Shown here piece by piece: positions 12,201 through 24,197 of a DNA stretch of 64,000 nt. The translations under genes and the position numbers were made by a program. The first letter of the stretch is position 1. Every line of letters begins with the position of its first letter. The stretch is from Gonocerus acuteangulatus (Eukaryota > Arthropoda > Insecta > Hemiptera > Coreidae), in NCBI GenBank assembly GCA_946811695.1, contig OX328132.1, forward strand, positions 60,549,151-60,613,150, given 5' to 3'. The notes under the pieces are model-generated. The model saw nothing but the letters and a program-made list of their open reading frames with translations. It did not search any database and had not been told where the DNA came from.

Positions 12201-15200
12201 AAATATTAAGAGAAATGACCAATTCATTTTCTGTGAGTGCTCTTACATATTGAAATAGGATGAATTGCCTTTTTATGTTGTCGTATTACATAAGCAATAT
12301 GACATCATAATCACATTTAATTTTATTCATGTGTGTATAGGCTAGGTAATTCAATCTATAAAATGGATTGAATATTACTCCAAACCTGAAAATTCATTAG
12401 GGTGGTTCTAAAAATAAATGATAGTGGACTGTATTTTAGTGAAATTAATTGAAATATATTAAATGATAATCAATATTTACATGGGTTGAGCTTAATGGTT
12501 GGGGTGGATCTAATGGTTGTTGGACTAACATAATTGGGTTTGAAATTGTAGTTTGTTGCTGGCCGGCCCTCTCTCCCTCTCCCTCACCAGGATAGTTTTC
12601 TTCTCCTACTCACTCATGATGGAACTGAAAGAGCGTAGGAAGGAATGAAATAGTCTTTTTCTTGAAAGATTGTCTTTCACTTTTATGCACTGCACTTTTT
12701 TCTTGAGTTCTCATTCACTTGTTTTTTGTCACACCATATAATTTAGATAGTGATTTATTGTTCAGCTGGATGTGTGATCCCTGAACAAGCCGCTCACCTA
12801 AATTAAGCTCAGCTAATTTATATAAATAACACAAAAGAATGAACAGGTAACTTGTACAATAAACAATGAAAAAATTACAAAATACAAAATTACAAAAAAG
12901 GTCATTCGTACCTATAATGTGTAGGTGTAAAAGTGAGTTAACGATAAATAATTACATATTCCCTAAAATAAATAAGCTAGGAATAATAATCAAGAAATGT
13001 GTCTAGGAAGAAGTAAGGGGACGTTCTACGTCCGTATAGAATAAAGGGGCAAGAGCAACGACAGGACGGACATAGATCTCACCTGAAGGTGTCCTTACTG
13101 AAACAGTGCGCACAACACCGTCCTTGTCAGGGTGAACGTTGCTGATTCTTCCAACAGGCCAATGTCCTACAACGTTGCGTTGCTCAGTCTTTATGACGAG
13201 ATCGCCAATTTTTAAGTTGGGGTTCTTCTTGGCCCATTTTGCCTTTTGCTGCAAGAAGATGGTCACGGCGGAACTTACTCTCCAAGTTAAAAAATCTTCT
13301 TGTGACGACGCTGCGATTGTTGCCCAGTTTTTGATGCTCAGGGCGGAGTGGTAATCTCACGACAAAACGACCCATAGGAGTCCGGGAAAATGTGTCCATG
13401 AAATGGTCTTCGGGGTTGCGTCGGTCAGCAGGCTTAGGTTCTTCTATCTCCCAAAATGCCTTAAGTCCTTCTTCGATGTTAGATTGGGAAGAGCTAAAAA
13501 GCACTGACATTTGTGAAGAGGGGCTATTAGCAAGACTGCCTAATATTATGAGCCCTAACGCAGAAGGTTGCAAATATAGGTTACCGATGCCTGAATGGTA
13601 TGGCGCCCCGGTGATCAGCAGTGGATATAGGTCTACCCCAATGAGCATGTCAACAATTCCTGGAGTGTGGAAATTTGAATCAGCGAGGTTGTAGTGGAGA
13701 AACATTTTAGCAACGTCTTTGGGCAATGCAGCGTTGGGTAAGGGAGGTGCAATAGAGTCGATAATGACGACTTGAGTTCAGAACCTTTAATTGCTATTGT
13801 GAGGCTTAAAATGGCAAATGGTGACCCCAGCTGGTTCTGAGACAGAGGAACCTCCCAATCCGGAGATGCGGCCTTCATATTTGGCCAACTTGGCTCCCAT
13901 CCTTTCGGCTAAGGTGCGGGAGAAGAATGTTTGTTGACTCCCTGAGTCAAGAAAAGCTCTAGCGGGAATAAAGTACCCTTGGTTACTGACGATGAGTACT
14001 TGAGCAGTACCAATTAAGACAGTACTGGTTGTGGGTTCCTGAGAAGTAGGGCTGGATCCGAATGCTGAGAAGCTTTCATTGTTTACATCCTTCGAACATC
14101 CAGGACGGCTGAGAAGAGAAGTATTGTGAGGTGGCGCTTCTTCTTCAAAGTGTATGGAGCTGTGATGCTTTTTGCAAAACCTGCAGCTCCATTTAGATTT
14201 GCAGTCATTGACAGCATGACCGGAGTGAAGGCAGCACTTGTAGCTGTTGATGAACGCTTTACGATCATTTATGGGCAAGCTGCTGAATTTGAAGCAGCCA
14301 GACAGGTGATGCTTTTTCTGACAGAATAAGCAGGGTCGAACTTCTTGTGCTTTAGATCTTCGCATCTTGGTGCCAGTGAAATTCGTTTTCCTGAAGTTCT
14401 TCGAAGAGGGCGATCGTCTGGATAGAGAAACACATTCAGAACTGTGAAGAGAAACTTGATTGTATTTTGGAGATGTTCTGTTAGGGAATTTTGACTTGTA
14501 AAAAGTCGATGATTCAGTACTTGACGGGGTAGGAGAAGAACCAAAATCATTTGACATGCTGATAGCCATTTTCCGTTGTCTCACAAAGTTTATCACCTCA
14601 TTAGCTGAAGGAAATATGCTACAGTTGCGGGAGAGTTCGAAATTTCTACGCGTCTGTGGATCGAAGGCTCTAAGTGCAAGATATGCCAATAGAATTTCCG
14701 CAGGGTCCTCAAAGGACAAGGATCTGAAGCCCTCTATGCTGTCAGCTACCTTAGTCAAAAAATGCTCGTATCGTTGGATTTCCGTTTTGACTCCCTTAGG
14801 ATCACTGTCCAAAATTTCATGAATGAACAGTGCTGCAAGAACACGAGGGTTATCGTAGAGCTTATTCCAGGCTAGGGCATAGGATGTTTCGTCGATTGTG
14901 AAACCTGAAAAGAGAGATAAAGGTTCACCACTGAGTGCCCCGAGAAGGTAGTGGAACTTCTCAACGTTGGAAAGCGCAGTGTCTTTGTGGATGATTGACT
15001 GAAACATGTCTCTAAATGTCTTCCATTTCAGCATGTTTCCAGTAAAGTGTGGTATTGGGATACGAGGCAAGTGTGTTCTAGACGTTCCAGGACTAGAGAT
15101 ATACAACGATTGATTTTCGTCACGGGATGATGTAGACGGTGGATGTTGAGTGGCTGCCTGACGACGATCGAGTTGAATAAGGAGTGACTTTGCTTTAATT

Positions 15201-18200
15201 ATTTCCCGCTGGCATGAGTCATACAACTCCTGACTTGACTCCGAAGGACCAGAGCCAGCCGAATGATGGAGAGAATCCAGTTCATCCCAAGTAAGCTGGA
15301 ATTGTTTCCATTCATCGAGAGCAGTCTGAAGCTCCGCCTCGAATAGTGATGCATCGGTATTGCAGGTAAGTGCAGCTTGTCCGGCGTGGTCCACGCCTGT
15401 GATGTTGCGCTTTAATGCACGAAGCTTTCGTAACAAAGCAACGATGCGTGACGAGAGTTCAGGTTTAGTCTCAGTCATAATTATGAATTGCAAACCAATC
15501 CAAGCAAGGGGGAAGAGAGAGGGAAAAAGAGGCCAGCAAACAAATGAGGAGCCAAATATATAGGGATGTGTCCAACAAACAAAGAAGAAGCCATGAAAAC
15601 AAAACGAAAATAAGATAAGTAAGAAGCAAAATAAATTAGGAAGAGTCCAATAAAAAAAAAAAATCCATGGAAACAAAATGAAAATAAACAAACAATAAAT
15701 CTTGAAAAATTAGATAAATCAGGAAGCAGACAAAATTAGCTTGAAAAATAAAACAAAAACAGTAAAGTGTCGGATAAACAATGCAAAGATGTCTAATAAG
15801 CCGATAAAAAATTCATAAGACGACAAACGTCAAAATGGAGCTAGTGACGTCACGCTTGATGCTAGCGGACAGAAGGGGCGTGGCAAGAGCCTAGGTGGAG
15901 AAACCAAAAACCTCCTACCTCTGTGGAAGAGCCCGGGCCATGCTAACTCCAAATAACCTCTACAAAGCTAGAAGGTTAAGTAAACAGTGGAAATATTAAT
16001 GAAATATCAATTGTTTATCTTGTGGGTGCACTGAACTTAAGAGACATTAAGTGAATAAAATGCTCATACAATTAATAGTGATGTTACAAATAATATATTA
16101 TGTGATTAAATCAAACAAATGTATTTTTGCTAATAAAATTTCACTGTGAAAACATTGTCTACTAATGATATCCTGATTCCTTTAAATCAATTGACGCACA
16201 AAGGGAAGGTTTGAAAATAAATATGATTAAGCAAATCAAATAAATTAAATGCAAGTTATACTTTAGTTCTAAATCTTAGAATTTTATACTGATTCAGTGC
16301 TTCTATAAAGGATAAATGAACTTCATCATCTCAGAATAATAAACTTAATGAATAAAGGACAAATATTGAATAAAATGTTCTAAATATTTATAATTCTAGT
16401 ACAACAAGCCTCAAAATTTAAGTTTAATGATATGAAAATCATTTCTAAGTTGTCAAAAAATAATGAAAGAAACAATAAATTCTCAAAACAATAATGATAC
16501 ATGGCAAGGAATTAAGGATTTATGCTATAATATTCATCAAATAATAACTATACATATGATAAAAAATGTGTGGGCCAATATTAATGTGAAATAACAAAAA
16601 AATTGATTGTTAAATTGAAAGTATCTTGGCCCGGTGGATCAAAATATATAGGCTAGGTAATTCAACCTATAAAATGGATTAAATATTACTCCAAACCTGA
16701 AAATTCATTAGGGTGGTTCTAAAAATAAATGATAGTGGACTGTATTTTAGTGAAATTAATTGAAATATATTAAATGATAAACAATATTTACATGGGTTGA
16801 GCTTAATGGTGGGGGTGGATCTTATGGTTGTTGGACTAACATAATTGGGTTTGAAATTGTAGTTTGTTGCTGGCCGGCCCTCTCTCCCTCCTCCCTCACC
16901 AGGATAGTTTTCTTCTACTCACTCATGATGGAACTGAAAGAGCGTAGGTAGGAATGAAATTGTCTTTTTCTTGAAAGATTGTTTTTCACTTTTATGCTCT
17001 GCACTTTTTTCTTGAGTTCTCACTCACTTGTTTTTTTTCACACCATATGATTTATTGTTCAGCTGGATGTGTGATCCCTGAACAATGTGAATTAAAAAGT
17101 TGAATTATAACCTGTAGTTTTTGTTTAAATGGTTCAGAAATTAGCTAATATGAGAGAATATGGATTGCTCATATATGTCCTTGAACAAATTTACCAAAAA
17201 ATAGCCTTTTGTAAATTGGACAATTTTCCGGAAAAACATAGCTGAAAATGTTCTGGAAAATTTTCCACCCCACATCTCTAGGTGAGCCTTTATTTTTTTA
17301 TTACCTCTATACAACGATTAAGCATGGATTGTTTTAACTTTTCTCTGTAATATCCCCTCTAATTCTTCTTGAAGCGCATTTCTGTTTATAATTTCCTCAA
17401 AACTTTCTCTACTAAGCACAGTGGGGCCAAAAAGCTGTAAAAATTGAATATCTCGAGAACTGATTAACATAGAAACCTAGGGCTGGTCTCATTAGACTCA
17501 GGCGAAAAAAAACATCAAGTTCAATTGTTTTATTAAAAGTTTGATTAAAATCAAAGAACTAATGAGTAAATGAAACTCAAAGAACTATTGGGAAGTTAAA
17601 AATTTCTGAAATTTTCGGAATCAGCTGTACTCATAAAAACAAGTTGCAACAACTCTTTTATGTGTATATTTAAATTAGTTCAGGGTGATTTTGTTGGTGG
17701 AATACGTCAAAGTTTGTACGTCAACGCTTTTTGTCTCCTGAGAGCTCATGACTAAACAGCGTTAGCACCTGGACTGAACTCGAATTAAAAGAGTTTTGAC
17801 ATGAGGACATGTGTTATCTGAACCAATTGGTTAAACTGGATACTGCAACAAAAAAAAAAAAAAATCCTACTCTAATCTTTTCCTTTCTTTTTGGTGTTAT
17901 AATTGTAAAGGCAGAAGATGTTTGAAATTTACTATAACACGTCTAGCTTGAAAAGTGATCTTCCACATTTCAGAGAATTTCGGAGCTTTTTTTTGTAATC
18001 ATAGCTGTTTTCAATGCTTATTTAAAATTCGTACCCTCTAGTCCTGTAAAGCGGTCTAATATTTTTTTTATGCCCAGTTTGATTGACGTGTGGTTTAGTT
18101 GGCCATCGTAGAGCAGGGAAAAAATTTGATAATTTTTTTTCTCCGTTTTACAATTATATATGACTCATTTAAAACGATAAATGTATTGAATGATAGTCAT

Positions 18201-18504
18201 GGCTGAGAATAATATGTTATAACATGGATTTTATACTATGATTATTAACTTTGAATTATTTTTAGGGTCATGGTCCTGTTTGTTCATGGTTTTCCCACTG
18301 AAGCTTCTGCATTAAAAGTGAGTTCCACTTCATGTCTATTGATATAATAAGGAATGCTTTCTTAACTAAGTAACTTATTTGCATAAAATTTCTCGAGTCC
18401 TCTTCATCCTAAAATGCAATCATATTCTGTCTTTGGGGAAGAAGAGGTGGAGTAAGGTTACTATAAAACATGCTTCAATGAATGCTACATACAAAATTAT
18501 ATAA

Positions 18505-18552
<48 letters not shown>

Positions 18553-19400
18553 TTTACTAATAACATTTAAAATTGAAGATTTGTATATAAAAACCTCTTT
18601 GGAGTTTTTCCTTTTAATCTCTAAAAGCACTTAGTGAACAAAAAAAGTCCGTCACGCAGGAGCTGCATAACTAAGCACTTTACTCAGAATTTTTGTAGTG
18701 TAGACTACATTACTGAATAATTTGCTGTAAATAACCTATATAAATAAAATAAAAACGTGAATAGTTCTGCTCATTTACATTTCTTATGAGGACTGTTCAA
18801 TTATTAATTTTGTAAATAATTTGCTTCCAGAGTTATGTTAATACATGATACTGTACTACTTAATAAATACACAAAAACTTCATTTTCCGTCTTTTGATCT
18901 GACGCAGGAACAGGATACAGTCCCGCTAGTGGGAGATAGCGCTCCCTGCGGCGGCTTTGGGAACCTACGTCTGGCAGGCTAATTGTAATGAAACAGAGTT
19001 TAAAGTAAGCCCTCCTTTCCAATAGACCGATTTACTTCTTTCTCATGAGATACCCACGATGTATACCGCGTTTCGTTACAATACAGCAGAAATTACGACC
19101 GGTATGAGTATATTAGTACTTTAGGTCCGGAGTAAACCCCCCTCCAAATAACCCGATTTAGTTTATTTTTACAACCCATTTTTCTCTGTTGATTACCACC
19201 ACGAATACCAAGTTTCGTTGAAATATAACAAAAACTACGGCTGGCATGGTCAAATTAGTGTTTTGGGTCCGGGGTAAACTCCCCCTCCCGGTGGACCGAT
19301 TTTGGTGGTTAACGAACTCGTTCAATCGTTTGCTAATTGAACGCTATATACCACGTTTCGTGAAGAAAAAACAAAAACAAGAACTCAAAACTCAACTATA

Positions 19401-19461
<61 letters not shown>

Positions 19462-20989
19462 ATATATATATAGATATATATAAATTTTAACGGGGGTCAT
19501 TTTCGGTGTCTACTAGGTAGGATCAATAAAAATTTGAAGACATTTTTCAAAAATTCCGTCATGAGTGCAACCTCAATAGCTACTTTCCTTCGGAGGAAAG
19601 TGCTAAAACAGTGTTCAATAAGGTAAAAAGGGACGACACTTTTGTGGATTTCTGAGGTAACAGATCACCGCACTAGTGATTTGTTTCCTTTCATTTCTTA
19701 AGGAGAAAGTATTTTGGGTTTCAATTAAAAATATATGTTTTGAGGAGCATAAAGATGGAAATAGGATTAACAATTTTCAACCCATTTTTTTTCATCCAAA
19801 TTTTAAATTTTAAAATTGGGATTTTGATTTTAAAAAAAGGAATCAATTTTGTAACATTTTAGTAAAAAAATCTTTAATCCAATCCATTTTTTAATTTTCA
19901 AATTCATCTATTGGTTTGATCGAAAACTTAAATTTTCTATATCCAAATTTCTATATTGTAAATTTTCTATAATTAATCCTGTGCGAAAAGAAAAGTATTT
20001 ATCTTGAAATTTGAAATAATTTTGTTTTAAGCATATGGATAGGACATTTATAAATTCGTTTGCCATAACTGGGTTGACTTTTTTTTAACACGAAGCCAGG
20101 TATTAATTATGGTCTCAACTATCAGTCCACTTGCGGCTGATATATTCATGGACTACATAGAGGAGAGATTCATAATGTCACAGAGAAACCCTTTCTTGAA
20201 ATACATCGACTTCTATGGAAGATACATTGATGATATATTGATATCTTTCTCCGGGAATCAACAAGAATTAAACGCCCTACACTCGTACGTCAATGGCTGC
20301 AACAAATCTCTCAAGTTTGTTCTTCAAGTTGAAAACGAGGGAGCGATAAGATTCCTTGATCTTGAAGTAAAGAGAGAAAACAATAAGCATTCTTTCAAGA
20401 TCTTTAGGAAGCCAAGTGCTACAGACATTTTAATTCCAAATGACGCTCACCACCACCCACAATACAAAATATCAGGAATCATATTTATGATTGATCGTCT
20501 AATAAACACCCCATTGTCTCCCGATAATTTTGAAAATGAACTCACTTGTATGAAAACATAGCAAAAAGCAATGGATACCAGGAGTCACTAGTATATAAAC
20601 TAATGGAAAAAACATTACAAGAGAAAAATAGACCTACAAATATCAGGAGAAAGCACCACCCGGATAAGCGAGGTCTACCCAGTTAGCTTACCTTACCTAG
20701 GTGAAATATTTGAAAAGGTAGGAGCTAAATTAAAAAAAACTGGGAGTTAAAACTGCTTACCGAAGTAGGGGCTCTCTTGCGAGTAAGCTCTCGAGTAGTA
20801 AGTATTATAAAATATTTTATTTAAAAATTTAATTTCCGTTTTCTTATTTACTGAGTTCGATTAAGATGCTTCAACTAACTAGGTCATTAGCACCTTAAGA
20901 TTAAAACAACATGCCAAAAACGATATTGTGTTAGTTGACAAGGAGAGAAATAACATTAAGCTGAAAATAAAAGAAAATATTCATATATA

Positions 20990-21036
<47 letters not shown>

Positions 21037-23276
21037 GGAACTCAGTAAATAAGAAAACGGAAATTAAATTTTTAAATCAAATATTTTTAATAATATAAGA
21101 AAATAGTGAATAATTGATTTAAAATAATAGAACATATTCTAATCAGCTGATTTATAAGCCTCTCGACACAGATGACTAGCTAGCCTCAGTCTTAACCCTT
21201 TCATTGCTCTGAACGAGTTAACTCGTGTTCGAATTGCAGGGCCCCGACGCTCCACACGAGATAACTCGTGTTCCAATGTCGGTACCCCTGACGCTCCACC
21301 CGAGTTAACTCATGGTCACCCCATGTGTCGCTTCTCCGGCCTAGTGCTATTAGCTCGTATAAAATCAATGGGGCCTAGTGAAAATAAAGAGCGATCTCAG
21401 CTTCATTAATTCCATGCCAGAGATCAATATTTTACCCCCAAAAAACATAAATGTGAAATAGAGGCCAAGTTCCTCCCCCCCCCCCCCATTCTACACTCCA
21501 AAAAAGTGGTACGAGTTGGTGCATTAAGTGTACCATATTTTCAACCAAAAATATTTGCCAATACAAGAGATGATACAAGAAAGAAATGTCCAAGTTCATT
21601 ACTAAGAAGACCTATTAGTTACTTACTAAGAACAGTGAAGACACTTCAACTGACCTTTAAAAACAACAATAAAAATACTTATATCCAGTTACTAAAATAT
21701 TACTTTCCTCAACCAGGTATATTCTTAATCTTGGCAATGTTTAGTTTTCTCTCTAAAGATAATTTTGGCACAAATAAAACATTGCCAAGTTTAAGAATAG
21801 ACCTGGTTGAGGAAAGTGATAATTTTGGTTGAAAATATGGTACACTTAATGCACCAACTCGTACTACTTTTTTGGAGTGTAGAATGGGGGGGGGGGGAGG
21901 AACTTGGCCTCTATTTTACATTTATGTTTTTTTGGGGATCTCATTACTTTTTCTAAGTATTAATTAAAATTTAGTTGCCGCATACCTACTGGCTTTTGTA
22001 ATTCATGTAAAACCAAGGTCTTTGGATTCTGCATAAAGTTCTCCTTACTGCTTGATATTTGATACCAATAAGTAGCATACCTATCTATATCTAATCACTA
22101 GACTAGAAAAGTTAGAAGCTCTTCCAGATGACAGTACTCCAGAGAAGAAATTGATTGCTCTCTTAACTAAACTATTACTCTGTAAAACGCAGGAACCTTA
22201 TCCCGAGGATAAAGATCACAATAGGGAAAGTGTAGAAGGCCTTCAAGAAAAAGATAAGAACAAAGACAATACGTTTTGGGTTTGTGGTCCTAAACTTCGT
22301 AATTTAGATGACTCGACTTTGAAAAACTTATTATCTGCTTTCAAGTATATTATGCAGTTAACCCCTATGACTTTATTTACAGCATTTAAGAAAGAAGTCA
22401 CACCTGTTGTTAAGATATGTCGAAATGTTTTTTAAAACATCAAATATAGGTTCTCCTTACCAAGACGATTCATTTGATACACCACATGATGGGGTTCAGA
22501 AGGAATGATGGCTTTCTGATGAAAATTTTCGATTTCATCAAATCTTCTTGGTATATTAGTTGAAATTATGCATTGTACAAGTATATTAATATCTATAAAA
22601 AATATTTTATTTATATGTATAAATTAGAGCCTTCTGCTATAATTCAGGAACATAAATATGCTTTAGCTCCACCCAACAAACCTATGTAATGTACTGTATA
22701 ACATACAGTCTTCTTTTTCGTACATGCCCACCCCGCTAGTGTAAATGCCAGCAGACACTTTTTTGTAACGTTTTGTTGTAACTTTTTTTTTCAGTTTAGT
22801 CATCACTAAAGCATATTTATGCTAAAAAAAATATAAAGTCCTACTGTTCGGCATTGTTATGGGTAATTGTTGGTGGTGGAAGCTGGAGTGCCACGCCGCC
22901 TTTTTGCAGGGTCGTACTCGGAATTGTCTCTCCAGCCATATTGTTGGTGCTTATATTTTTTAGTAACAATTCGGATCTTGTTTAGTTCAGTTGGTATAAA
23001 TAGCCTCCTTAGATATGAGTGATGACGCGCCTCGTTTTCGGTCTGACGAAGAGATAAGGCAAATGCTCCAGGAGAGCAGAGACGAAAATTTTGGGGGTAT
23101 TTCTTCAGATTCATTTCGAATATAGAAAATTTATTTTAGTTTAATATAAAGTTATCCATATAAAGGACATTTGACATTATAAGTTAATAATTCCAAATAT
23201 ATAACAAGAGAACCCCGTCAGATATTTATGCACTCATTCCAACCTATACCATTATATAAAAAATAGCATTTATAGC

Positions 23277-23330
<54 letters not shown>

Positions 23331-24147
23331 AGCACTATACTGAAAACCTCTTTGTTATTGTAATACATAGATCTCAAGTGATCTGATTTGATTATAAGTT
23401 CGTATTTCCTATCCAGACAGCCCACAGTATTCCAAAATTGGCTTAGATTCTCAAATTCATTAGCAATGTCTTCCATTCTGCTGCAGTTGTGGGAAACTGA
23501 CAAAATAAAACATATTACCTTTGTTAAAAAATTAAAAGTTTAGTATTTCTAGAAATGTATGTAATTGATTATTGCAATAGATATTGGTGTAATATAAGTT
23601 TGGTGGGAATGAAGAACAAATTTAAAAAATCTCTGCCAGGTTTACATTCATTATATTATTAAATTCAACCTCCTGTTTTCAGATACTGATCCCCAAAAAT
23701 ACAAAGGAGAGAATGGAATAATGAAGGACTCTTTTCAGCTGACATGCAATCCATCTGTATCTTCGATCACCCCTCTCCCCTATCAGCAACTCAACAAACC
23801 ACAAAATAAAAAGCTAGAACGCAACGCAGTGTTGCCTAAAAAAAAGATGGCCTTCATAAAAAGGCACGCATATATCTATAAAGCTTGGCAAGTCCCGACA
23901 GCAATATTCTGACTATTGCAAAGGCTTTGAGAGTAATCTTGTTACTTTGGATGCTATGCAGAGGTAGTTTGCAGGGAAAGCAATAATTGATGTACTTTTT
24001 AATGTGTTTTGGGCATGCTCTATCGTAACTAAGTAAAATAAATGAAGTGGACCAATTTCCAAGCTTTCTAAGTACTGCTCGCATTGGATCAAGTTGTGGC
24101 AGCGATTTTAGCCCACACTTCAAGCCCAAGTTTAATTATTCTTCTTC

Positions 24148-24197
<50 letters not shown>

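Larger units (their letters stand above)
12334..17084 (-). mobile_element. BEL/Pao LTR retrotransposon, internally deleted
   Basis: The two LTRs (12334-12787 and 16645-17084) are nearly identical and are flanked by the 5-bp target duplication ATGTG (12329-12333, 17085-17089). They end TG...CA on the outer sides, and the inner end of the 5' LTR has mutated. The coding strand is minus. Gag, zinc knuckles and protease are present, followed by Pao-type sequence fused to the extreme C-terminal domain; the RT, RNase H and integrase are missing. It is a non-autonomous derivative inside a hAT element. Confidence 0.9.
9983..17280. mobile_element. hAT-like transposon hosting a BEL/Pao insertion
   Basis: The direct repeat GGTGAGCC at 9975-9982 and 17281-17288 flanks inverted ends TAGAGATGTGG and CCACATCTCTA, perfect over 11 bases. 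Subterminal TTTTCCGGAAAATTTT-like motifs occur at both ends. The span is 7,298 bases. Removing the nested BEL and its duplication leaves about 2,542 bases with no intact transposase. It also contains a copy of repeat A (about 10455-10515). Confidence 0.8.
21192..23115 (+). mobile_element. Possible piggyBac-like element, disrupted
   Basis: TTAA at 21192-21195 is directly followed by CCCTTTCATTGCTC, resembling piggyBac ends, and by ~58-base repeats with palindromic CGAGTTAACTCG blocks. Further right, a short plus frame at 23013-23114 reads MSDDAPRFRSDEEIRQML, an acidic start like some piggyBac transposases, with TATAAATAG just before it. A foldback repeat lies between. The right end and the DDD core were not found. 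Confidence 0.3.

Noticed and set aside
13139..15563. Several plus-strand frames opposite the BEL Gag
   Set aside because: They are antisense shadows of the Gag-protease coding sequence.
21506..21832. 108-residue plus-strand frame
   Set aside because: It lies entirely within foldback arms; its two halves are reverse complements.
22857..23114. 85-residue minus-strand frame
   Set aside because: Antisense to the piggyBac-like start on the plus strand, with a proline/arginine composition typical of a shadow frame.
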